The notes below the pieces were generated by a model that was given only the letters and a program-made list of their open reading frames with translations, searched no databases and was not told the origin of the DNA. Shown here piece after piece: positions 16,398 through 24,443 of a stretch of 55,080 bases of DNA. The position numbers and the translations under genes were made by a program. The DNA is from a virus, in IMG/VR virus record IMGVR_UViG_3300042402_001424, positions 1 through 55,080 of that record; one strand, written 5' to 3'. The first letter of the stretch is position 1. Each line of letters starts with the position of its first letter.

Positions 16398-16613
16398 TTA
16401 TCCTAAAGATGATATTTCTGACAATAGTGCAGCTGTCTTTGCATTAATGCTATCTATTTGACCCTGTATCTCATCAATTAAATTTTGCTGCGGTTCAATT
16501 GCAGCTGACTCTTCAACCAAAGAAATTTCAGAATTATACTTAGAATACTCCAAGTTTTTAAGATGTTGATTGATTATATCAATCTTTTCTTCTTTTGTCA
16601 ATGTGTATGCCAT
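16398..16613 (-). CDS. Small coiled-coil protein, paralogue of the gene at 16177-16389
   Basis: The 71-residue product is helical, with conserved H-L-K-N-x2-Y-S-x-Y-N in the first half and a second helix with heptad spacing. It is the first gene of the unit started by the promoter at 16642-16650, and AAGGAGCAATA precedes its ATG. It has no signal or membrane segment. Coming straight after the tail genes it could be a virion-associated protein, but it is transcribed with the replication genes. Confidence 0.65.
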   Translation of the reverse strand: MAYTLTKEEKIDIINQHLKNLEYSKYNSEISLVEESAAIEPQQNLIDEIQGQIDSINAKTAALLSEISSLG

Positions 16614-16641
16614 TATTGCTCCTTATTAGTAGTACATATAA

Positions 16642-16650
16642 AGTATATCA
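16642..16650 (-). promoter_or_regulatory. Extended -10 promoter TGATATACT
   Basis: TGATATACT lies between the stop of the 1,235-residue tail protein and the first small coiled-coil gene, 28 bases before its ATG. The leader holds AAGGAG. It should start the long replication unit (16613 down to 6572). No -35 box is evident. Confidence 0.65.
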
Positions 16651-16674
16651 TATGTAATCTTACTGTTTGTCTTT

Positions 16675-19600
16675 TTATACTGGACCGCCACCTGATGATG
16701 CCTGGGATGGTACAGACCATGCACTTACACCAGCAGCATTTCTTGCTCTTACAAAATACCAGCTTGCTGCAGTACGTGGTGCGGAGAACTGAGTATTAGT
16801 TATAGCAGGCTGACCAGATGCTGGGTAATCTGGAGTTACACTTGATGATGGTGCAGGGCTTGAACTTGACTGATACCAGATTTCATAGCTAGTTGCTCCA
16901 GATACTGCGTTCCAACTAATAACAGTACTTCCTCCAGAAATTTGTGCAAATACACCTGTTGGAGATGATGGAGGTGATGCTGGGGCAAAGGTTGGGAAGA
17001 ATGGGAAGAAAGGAGGGAAGAACGGTGGGAAGAATGGAGGGAAGAATGGTGGGAAGAATGGAGGGAAGAACGGACCAAATGTTGGGAAGAACGGTGGGAA
17101 GAATGGAGGGAAAAATGGAGGAAAGAATGGAGAAGCAGCAGAAGTTGTAACATCTTGGACAACACCTGGTGTATAAACCCCTACCTGATTTATGCCATAT
17201 ACCAATACACTATATGTTATTCCAGGTGCAAGACCAGTCAGTGCTCCTGAAGTTGTAAGAGTTGTAGTTTTAGGATATCCAGAAACGTTAGCTAAAGTTA
17301 CTTTTCTATATATGTCAACATAGTATTGTGATGCATTTGTTGATGACCAGCTTGCTGTAAATCCAGAAGAATTAATGTTTGTAATAGTAATAGATACTGG
17401 ACCTGATAATGTAACAAATGATGTTGAAGAAGCCACCGTATCGCTAGCACTTGATATGACAGATAAAGATGGTGAATATGCTGTATTTGGACTTAAACTA
17501 GTAATTGATCTTGAAGTAGCTGTTGTTCCTGTATATGGAGTAGAGGGTGCTCCTGGAATTGATATAGAGTAAGTTGACTGGTTTGTAGATCCCCAAGAAA
17601 GTGTAGTAGATGTAGCAGTAGGAGTAGAATTTGTAAGTGCTGAAGATATTGTTGGAATAACCATGGATATTGATGAAGCTGTTCCAGAACCAGTTGAATT
17701 CTTTGCTCTTACAAAAAATGTATTACTACCAGATAGTCCATTTACGCTGTAACTTAAATTATTACCAATATCTGTATATCCAAAGTTATTAATTTGAACC
17801 TCATAAGAGGTTACTGTTCCAGCTGGTGCTGACCATGTAAATGTTTTTGATCCACCATTTCCAGCAGACTTTGCTAGATTAGGTGGTGCACCTGGTATTG
17901 CTGCTGATGTAGTAAATGATGCACCAGTAGTTGTTGCAGTATCTCCATTAGGTCCAATTATTGTAAGAGTTGGAGTATATGTGGTGCTTGGTGTTAATGC
18001 ATTATTTACAGCATAAGATGTACCAGAACCACTTCCAGTAAATGGGCTTCCTGTTGCCCCTGGAATTGATAAAGAGAATGAGCTTTGATTACTAGATGTC
18101 CAACTAAAGGCTGCACTAACAGAGGTTACTGGGCTTGCAGCTGGGAATGTAGAAATAACTGGCGGTGTAAATTGTCCCGTACTTACTGATGATCCTGACC
18201 CTGAAGCATTAAAAGCTCTTACCTGAAAAGTGTTTAATCCGTTTATAACATTTAGTGAAACAGAAGTTGTTAAGCCATTATTAATCCATCCAAGATTATT
18301 AAGTTGATATTCATATCCAGTTGGAGTTGCTCCACCTGATGGTGCACCCCACGTAAATGTTTTAGCTAAACCGTTGCCTGTACTCCTTTGAAGGTTTGTT
18401 GGAGCTCCAGGGACAGGTGTTGCAGTTGTAAATGTTTGAGATGCTGAAGCCGTATCTCCACTTGAAGATGTAACTGTAAGTGTTGCTGTATATGTTGTGC
18501 TTCCAACAAAAGCATTGTTTACTGCATAAAATGTTCCAGAATCATTTCCAGTAAATGGTGTTCCAGTAGCACCTGGAATAGACAAAGAGTAGCTTGACTG
18601 ATTTGTTGATGTCCAGTTAAATAAAGCTGATACTGAGGTTACTGGACTTGGTGCTGGAAATGATAGTGTTGGAACTGTAAACTGTCCTGTGCTTACTGAT
18701 GTTCCAGGACCTGCTGCCGATCTTGCTCTTACCAAAAATGTTAAATTCTGACCAGCAATGTTTGTAAAGGATACAGACCTTGTTAGACCTGTGCTAACCC
18801 AGCCAGCACCACTTAAGTTATACTCGTATGATGTAGGTGTTGTTCCAGATGATGGTGCACCCCATGTAAATGTTTTATTTGGTCCATTTCCAAGTGTTCT
18901 TTGAAGGTTGGTAGGTGGACCTGGCACTGGAGCAAGGGTTGTAAATGCAGTTCCAGTAACTGTATGTGTATCTCCAGTGGACGAAGCAATAGTTAATGTA
19001 GGAGTATATGTTGTACTTCCCTGCAAATCAGTTGATGGTGTTGTGGTTATTGTTTCTGTAGTTCCAGTGTAAGGTGATGTTGCTCCTGATGGAGATAATG
19101 CTAAAGACCAACTTGCTTGATCATTAGATGCCCAATCTATTTCTGCAGCAGTAGAGTTAAAAGTTAAAGCAAATGGTGCTGTTGTAATTCTAGGAACAGT
19201 AAATGATGGAGTTGATACAGCAGAACTTTCAGCGGTTGGTCCAACCGACCTTACAGAAAATACATTGTTTGATCCATATACAGTTGTTATTGAAACACTT
19301 GTAGATAAATTATTACTAATCCATCCTGAATCACCAAAAGGTGATGTGTATCTGTATTCATACCGTGTAAGTGTTCCTCCTCCTACTGGAGCTGTCCAAC
19401 TAAAAGTTTTTGATGTTCCATTACCAAGAGTTCTTTGAAGATTTGTTGGAGGGTTTGGAGGTGTTTGAATTGGACCAAAAACTGCAAATTGTTGTACCCC
19501 AATAGTTGTTCCAAAGTTATAATCTGTTCCACTATTTTTTTGTGTATCAACTGCATAATAATATGTTCCTGCTGGAATAGTTGATGGTGTAACTAAGGAT

Positions 19601-20382
19601 GATGTAACATTATAAACACTAGAAGTAACAGATGGAGCACTAGTTGTTATTCCTGATGTTACCTCTGTTCCGTAGGTTGCTATGTTATCTGCTGTGTATG
19701 TGTTAGATGTTGCTGTATACCATTTTACTGAGCTTCTTGTTGAGTCTGGCAGATATTCTGCAGTACCGTTCCAAGATGAAGAGTATTGTAATGTAGCTGG
19801 CAAAGATGTAACAATGCCAATAATTCTTGGATTTACTCCTGATGCTTTTAATGGATTATTTCTAATTAATGGAATTCTATATCCAAGACCAGTTTCTATA
19901 TTGTCTGAATTGTCTGTACCAATGGTTCCAGTAGATGTTGTCGCTTTTACTGTAAGCAAAAGCCATTTACCATCCCACGAAGATGTATTAAATACAATTT
20001 CTACATATGATGCAGGCATTGATGTTTCAGATATTAAAGTTGTTAGTGGACCAGTATCAATTAGAGCAGATGTTGAACCTTCAAGTTTATATCTATAAGA
20101 TGATATAGTTTCTCCATTACCGTCCCAAACTCCTCTTTGAGCATATTTTGTTGAACCAAATATAATAGGTTCAATTACATAGTTATTTCCTGCTTGATCT
20201 GAAGAAAAATATGGAGCAGTCGTTGTAAATGGTCCTAACTTTGGCCAAAAAACTGACCATAGTGTTGCAGTTTTTTTAATCCATGCTCTTGTAACTGGAA
20301 CCCATTCTGTTGGACTTTTCTTAACCCATATCTTTGTACCAGGCACCCATGTGCTAGCATCTTTTTTAGTCCACAACCCCAT
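16675..20382 (-). CDS. Large Fn3-repeat tail protein with Phe-Pro spacer
   Basis: The 1,235-residue product starts with three Trp-containing units of about 15 residues (T-W-V-P-G-T-K-I-W-V-K-K, E-W-V-P-V-T-R-A-W-I-K-K, then a decayed third). A beta-rich region follows, then four fibronectin type III-like units (each opening P-x-P-P-T-N-L-Q-R or similar) alternating with Ig-like units of the form S-Y-S-L-S-I-P-G-A. Two further Fn3-like domains flank a block of about 49 residues made of Phe-Phe-Pro-Pro repeats. It has no signal peptide and lies last in the tail module, so it is probably a surface-exposed tail or fibre protein that binds cell-surface glycans. It starts one base after the previous stop with a poor ribosome binding site. 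Confidence 0.8.
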   Translation of the reverse strand: MGLWTKKDASTWVPGTKIWVKKSPTEWVPVTRAWIKKTATLWSVFWPKLGPFTTTAPYFSSDQAGNNYVIEPIIFGSTKYAQRGVWDGNGETISSYRYKLEGSTSALIDTGPLTTLISETSMPASYVEIVFNTSSWDGKWLLLTVKATTSTGTIGTDNSDNIETGLGYRIPLIRNNPLKASGVNPRIIGIVTSLPATLQYSSSWNGTAEYLPDSTRSSVKWYTATSNTYTADNIATYGTEVTSGITTSAPSVTSSVYNVTSSLVTPSTIPAGTYYYAVDTQKNSGTDYNFGTTIGVQQFAVFGPIQTPPNPPTNLQRTLGNGTSKTFSWTAPVGGGTLTRYEYRYTSPFGDSGWISNNLSTSVSITTVYGSNNVFSVRSVGPTAESSAVSTPSFTVPRITTAPFALTFNSTAAEIDWASNDQASWSLALSPSGATSPYTGTTETITTTPSTDLQGSTTYTPTLTIASSTGDTHTVTGTAFTTLAPVPGPPTNLQRTLGNGPNKTFTWGAPSSGTTPTSYEYNLSGAGWVSTGLTRSVSFTNIAGQNLTFLVRARSAAGPGTSVSTGQFTVPTLSFPAPSPVTSVSALFNWTSTNQSSYSLSIPGATGTPFTGNDSGTFYAVNNAFVGSTTYTATLTVTSSSGDTASASQTFTTATPVPGAPTNLQRSTGNGLAKTFTWGAPSGGATPTGYEYQLNNLGWINNGLTTSVSLNVINGLNTFQVRAFNASGSGSSVSTGQFTPPVISTFPAASPVTSVSAAFSWTSSNQSSFSLSIPGATGSPFTGSGSGTSYAVNNALTPSTTYTPTLTIIGPNGDTATTTGASFTTSAAIPGAPPNLAKSAGNGGSKTFTWSAPAGTVTSYEVQINNFGYTDIGNNLSYSVNGLSGSNTFFVRAKNSTGSGTASSISMVIPTISSALTNSTPTATSTTLSWGSTNQSTYSISIPGAPSTPYTGTTATSRSITSLSPNTAYSPSLSVISSASDTVASSTSFVTLSGPVSITITNINSSGFTASWSSTNASQYYVDIYRKVTLANVSGYPKTTTLTTSGALTGLAPGITYSVLVYGINQVGVYTPGVVQDVTTSAASPFFPPFFPPFFPPFFPTFGPFFPPFFPPFFPPFFPPFFPPFFPFFPTFAPASPPSSPTGVFAQISGGSTVISWNAVSGATSYEIWYQSSSSPAPSSSVTPDYPASGQPAITNTQFSAPRTAASWYFVRARNAAGVSAWSVPSQASSGGGPV
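16990..17131 (-). repeat. Phe-Phe-Pro-Pro coding repeat
   Basis: The minus strand here encodes about eight F-F-P-P units, broken by F-F-P-T, F-G-P and F-F-P variants, between two Fn3-like domains. The DNA is a 12-base degenerate repeat that is purine-rich on the plus strand (G-G-G-A-A-G-A-A type). It is in frame with the surrounding protein and not an independent element. Confidence 0.85.
17800..19530 (-). repeat. Tandem Fn3/Ig-like coding repeats, about 520 bases per unit
   Basis: Four copies of the Fn3 opening motif fall near 17,880, 18,400, 18,910 and 19,445, a regular period of about 515-530 bases. Each copy carries a K-T-F-T-W (or K-T-F-S-W) strand followed by a Y-E-Y or Y-E-V strand. 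The repeat arose within the gene by duplication of an Fn3 plus Ig-like pair. Confidence 0.75.
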
Positions 20383-20383
20383 G

Positions 20384-23300
20384 TTAAAAGTCTACCAGTA
20401 AATCTCCAGCGTATCCAGTATCTGCGGTTGGCGTGCTAGTTATTCCAGACCCTCTATAATAAATTCCCATACCAAGTCTAGCTTCACCTGAACCTGGATC
20501 TATCACAAGCATTCTTGATCTTGGATATCTTCCAAGTGGAGGAATTCCTCTGTAATTGTTACCACTTCCAGCATCTGTCATATCTACATCCCTATGAACC
20601 TGTATTCCAGATATAACAACACCATATGTTGGATCCATCTTAATTTGTGATGGAGCATCATATGCTATTGCTTCTTGAGTTGATGTAGGTCTTGTTCCAG
20701 CATTAGCTACTCCAGATGCGTATACGATTCCTTCACTTGCCCTTAATATTATAGAGCTAGATGTAAGATTAATATAATTACTTGATGAAGATTGAAGCCT
20801 AATTCCTGATGAGTCAAATTGTTGGTATACGTTAGAAGATATTTGTGTTCTAATTCCACTTGCATTAAATCGTTGCCAAATATCTGCAACTGCTTGAATT
20901 GTAATATTGTCATTTCTAAATGTTTGATGAGTATCTGAATCTATTTGAATTTTTATTCCTTCTGAATTCATTTGATAAGCAATATCATCTGTTGCCTTCA
21001 TAATAATTCTTCTACTTGCTGGAGTATCTGAACCTTCAACATTTATAAACAAAAACTCATCTGCAGTTAATTTAATTACTCTATTAGTAAAAGATGCCCA
21101 TGCTCCATACTCTGTATCTGGAGAATAAATAGGCTGTCCTTTTGAACCAAGAGTAGTTCTTTTTGCAGTATAAAACAACATTGCTTTTTGTCCTGTTGGA
21201 ATTGCGGGGGTAAGTTTATCTCCAGTTGATGCTGTTGCAGCATCTAAAAGTAATCCTATATCTGGTCCTGCTGATAGCTGGAGTCCTGTAGTTGTTGCTG
21301 TTATAAATGGCGTACTTGCTCCATTAGTAAAGTAATCCCAAGTCCCAGTAAATAATCCAGCTCCAACTGTAGGATTTCCCCAATAGTCTTTATAGCTAGA
21401 TCCAGCAGAAATGTATGGACCATTAACTGGACCACTACTTGATATATCGTTTCCACTTGTCCATGGCGGTGTTGCACTTGGACTAGTTAAATATATGTTG
21501 TTGTTTCTTGGAACTAAGTATGCTGCTGGACCAAAAGTACCAGGTGTTGTACCTGCTGTTTGCAATGACATATAACCATGTTCACCGTCCATGGTCATTT
21601 TTCCAAGTGCACCTACGCTTGATACTGTTCCAGTAATCTTAGCATTTGATGCATATAGGTTTCCAGCTAGCGTTACTCTGAAAGCATGAGTTGTTCCTAT
21701 AGCACCAGAACTATCTGAACCAGCCCAAAACACATTTTCTGTTCCAACAGGCGTACCGTTAATGTTATCTGATGGTGTACTGCCAGTAGATATGTATGGT
21801 CCATTTATTCCAGCTGTGTACCCCGCAATATTTTGTGAACTTACTGATATATTTCCATCGGATGAGTTTAATGATATATTTGCAGCACCAGACCTTGATA
21901 TAGATGAAGCATTTACATTCCAGCCACCAATAACAGCGCTTCTTGTAGTAAATAAACCATCTTCTGATCTTATTGTTGTTATATCTCTTGTTGTTGATGA
22001 GTTAAAGGTTAGGCCATCTTTGTTTAATATAAAACCAGTTCCTGTAATCAATATAACTGATCCAACTGAATCAGTAACTAAAGCATTAGTTGTATTAGCA
22101 ACAGTAAACGTGTTTGATGTCCTTGCTGTTATTTTAAACTTGCCGTTGTACCCTGCTGGCAAAAGTCCAGAAATAAGGATATCATCTCCAACTACATATT
22201 CATGGTTAGCAGTTGTTCTATAGGTTGCTGCTGTTGCTGTATAGGTAACTTGATCTATAGAAAATACTGTTGGTGGCGTAATAAATGATTGAAGAGATCC
22301 TCCTCCAGCAATTGTAACGTTTCCACTAAATGTTCCTTTTCTTGCAGAAATATTTCCATCAATTACAAAATCAGAACCGCTCCAGTCAATATAGTTTGAA
22401 TTTTCTCCACCAACCCTTATTGAAGCTGATTGATCTGAATCAATGCGCCAGTAGTTATACGGATTAAACCTTAATCCACGTTGTGATGGACCAGAGTCTT
22501 GAATTCCATATCCAAATCTAAAAGCTGTGCTGTCTAAATCAGATGCATTTGCTTTTGCTTGAAAATATCCAGAAACATTTACTTTTTCACTTGCAATGTA
22601 TGGAGTTCCACCTATTTGAACATTATTTCCAGCAAAGTAATTTGAAGAAAGATTATTGTACTGATCATATGTTGCAACCGCAATCTCATATTCTGCCCCA
22701 AGGCTTAGTCCAGTTAACCTATAAGATGTTGCGTCTCCAATTGAGTCTGCAGTTGAATATTTTGAAACTGGATCTGTAACTGGTCTATACCTTATTCTGT
22801 ATCCACGTATATCTCCAGCTGTTATTGGGCTCCATGAAAGGTCAATATATCCATTAAATCCAACTACTCCTGTAGAATCTATTCCACCTGATGTCTCAAG
22901 TGATGTAACATCTGGTGGCCCCTCATTGTCTGCACCTACAGAACTTGTTGGTGTTACTTTTTGAGCAGCAGAAAAAGCTGTGTATATTCCAGCATCTGAA
23001 GAAAATCTTGCCTTTACCCACCTTTGATTTGTTCCATCAGGGATTATGTTTGCTGGGTTTAATGATCCAAAATAAGTTCTGATATATGTAACACCTGTTG
23101 GCTCTGTTAAATCTGTAGACTCATATTCAACTACATCAATAGCATCATAAACATCTTCAGCTGGAGTTGTGTATGAAACACTATAGCCACCTTGAATTGG
23201 TTTAACATCAATAACTGGTATTGGCAAACTTAAAACATATTCTGGAACTGTGGAAGCACAAATTGTATTACTTATGTTATTAAGTGGATCTGCGGTTAGT

Positions 23301-23863
23301 ACGCAGACTGCAGAAAAACTTGTTCTAAACACATTAAACATTGATGTAATTATAGACTTTGTTACTGTTATAGTTTGTCTAGTTTGTGTTGTGTTTGGTA
23401 TAAAGATATTAGACTGCGATCTTTTTGTTACTCCACCTGAAGTTAGTTGTACAATAAACTGTGACACAGAATCATTAACATCATTAGCATAATCCCAGTC
23501 AAAGCTTATAACTAAATCATTTCCAACCCAAGCTACAGAAACATTTGTTGGGTCAGTTGGAACAACAATTACTGGTCCAGAACCACCAGGATATGTCTTG
23601 GGAGGTTTATTTCCTCCACGTGGAATAGTTATGCTACCAAAATCTGGAGGCAGTGGCGCAGGTGGAGTTCTTCCAGCAGGGTTGTTTAGATTTCTACCGC
23701 CACCTATTAATGCTTTTCCATCAAGACCAACAATATCAATTTCAGCACCTTGTCGTGCTTTTGTCTGTCCTATTTTACCTGGCTTTAGTCGTGGATCATC
23801 AACACCAATTGGTACCGTTTGATTTTTACCAACGGACTTACCACTTGTATATTTTGACTTCAC
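20384..23863 (-). CDS. Tail-tip or fibre protein with Fn3 domains and beta-rich C-terminus
   Basis: The 1,159-residue product begins with a basic, Pro/Gly-rich leader (about 1-100), continues with several Fn3-like domains (around 100-420), then a segment typical of phage tail-tip fibres (D-G-N-I-S-A-R-K-G-T-F-S-G-N-V). A long beta-rich shaft follows. Near residues 960-1060 short repeats of the form G-I-x-x-Q-I and Q-x-F suggest a beta-helix. Its place after the hub-like and lectin-like genes fits a central fibre or tip protein. The GTG start at 23863 has AAGAGGCCAAC upstream, 13 bases after the previous stop. Confidence 0.8.
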   Translation of the reverse strand: MKSKYTSGKSVGKNQTVPIGVDDPRLKPGKIGQTKARQGAEIDIVGLDGKALIGGGRNLNNPAGRTPPAPLPPDFGSITIPRGGNKPPKTYPGGSGPVIVVPTDPTNVSVAWVGNDLVISFDWDYANDVNDSVSQFIVQLTSGGVTKRSQSNIFIPNTTQTRQTITVTKSIITSMFNVFRTSFSAVCVLTADPLNNISNTICASTVPEYVLSLPIPVIDVKPIQGGYSVSYTTPAEDVYDAIDVVEYESTDLTEPTGVTYIRTYFGSLNPANIIPDGTNQRWVKARFSSDAGIYTAFSAAQKVTPTSSVGADNEGPPDVTSLETSGGIDSTGVVGFNGYIDLSWSPITAGDIRGYRIRYRPVTDPVSKYSTADSIGDATSYRLTGLSLGAEYEIAVATYDQYNNLSSNYFAGNNVQIGGTPYIASEKVNVSGYFQAKANASDLDSTAFRFGYGIQDSGPSQRGLRFNPYNYWRIDSDQSASIRVGGENSNYIDWSGSDFVIDGNISARKGTFSGNVTIAGGGSLQSFITPPTVFSIDQVTYTATAATYRTTANHEYVVGDDILISGLLPAGYNGKFKITARTSNTFTVANTTNALVTDSVGSVILITGTGFILNKDGLTFNSSTTRDITTIRSEDGLFTTRSAVIGGWNVNASSISRSGAANISLNSSDGNISVSSQNIAGYTAGINGPYISTGSTPSDNINGTPVGTENVFWAGSDSSGAIGTTHAFRVTLAGNLYASNAKITGTVSSVGALGKMTMDGEHGYMSLQTAGTTPGTFGPAAYLVPRNNNIYLTSPSATPPWTSGNDISSSGPVNGPYISAGSSYKDYWGNPTVGAGLFTGTWDYFTNGASTPFITATTTGLQLSAGPDIGLLLDAATASTGDKLTPAIPTGQKAMLFYTAKRTTLGSKGQPIYSPDTEYGAWASFTNRVIKLTADEFLFINVEGSDTPASRRIIMKATDDIAYQMNSEGIKIQIDSDTHQTFRNDNITIQAVADIWQRFNASGIRTQISSNVYQQFDSSGIRLQSSSSNYINLTSSSIILRASEGIVYASGVANAGTRPTSTQEAIAYDAPSQIKMDPTYGVVISGIQVHRDVDMTDAGSGNNYRGIPPLGRYPRSRMLVIDPGSGEARLGMGIYYRGSGITSTPTADTGYAGDLLVDF

Positions 23864-23876
23864 GTTGGCCTCTTAA

Positions 23877-24404
23877 TTACTTTGGCCCTATTGCCATCCA
23901 GTTTACAAAAAAAGTTCCAGTTATTGCGATTCCATCACTGTTAGTGCTATTTGGATTAGTTACTCTGTATGTAAAACCCTCTTGTGTTACAGCAACAACA
24001 GTTACTACAATATGAGAATTCCACTTTACTTTAGTAGATTGTGTATTCTGTAGTGTTGCAGTAACTATTGGAGGTGCGTCAAATGATGATGCTCCCGATA
24101 CGTCGTCTGCAAAAACAACATCGCCATAGTATACCTGTGGCACATTGTTTGTAGCTGAATCAAAGGTAATTCCTGGTAACTCTGGATTAAACTTGTTCTT
24201 ACCAAAAACAATCTTTTGTGATCCTGGGTCATACTCATGAGATAAGTCAGACTCACCTTGCCAGTTTGTCTCGCCTGTACCCTGAATTCCAAAATTATTG
24301 GTAATTGCGGTGATGCTATCGCTATGCTGATTAACAACATTAATAACTTGCTGCCATGCAGCAACGTCTATTACGTTTGGATCTGATATTTTAATGTATG
24401 ACAT
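23877..24404 (-). CDS. Tail protein with H-type lectin-like C-terminal domain
   Basis: The 175-residue product has a short N-terminal helical segment (V-A-A-W-Q-Q-V-I-N-V-V-N-Q-H) and a beta domain at about 100-175. That domain resembles the H-type lectin fold: F-D-A-P-P-I-V-T-A-T-L near its start, V-V-T-V-V-A-V-T-Q-E-G-F-T-Y-R-V in the middle, and V-N-W-M-A-I-G at the end. Such domains bind sugars, so it may help attachment to the host surface. It is the first gene after the promoter at 24424-24432, with AGGAGATTATA before the ATG. The assignment is by pattern only. Confidence 0.65.
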   Translation of the reverse strand: MSYIKISDPNVIDVAAWQQVINVVNQHSDSITAITNNFGIQGTGETNWQGESDLSHEYDPGSQKIVFGKNKFNPELPGITFDSATNNVPQVYYGDVVFADDVSGASSFDAPPIVTATLQNTQSTKVKWNSHIVVTVVAVTQEGFTYRVTNPNSTNSDGIAITGTFFVNWMAIGPK

Positions 24405-24423
24405 TATAATCTCCTAGATTTCA

Positions 24424-24432
24424 ATTATACCA
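24424..24432 (-). promoter_or_regulatory. Extended -10 promoter TGGTATAAT
   Basis: TGGTATAAT is followed about 19 bases later by the ATG of the lectin-like gene, with AGGAG between. No -35 box is seen. It should drive the late tail genes from 24404 to 16675. Confidence 0.7.
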
Positions 24433-24443
24433 CAGCCATCCTT

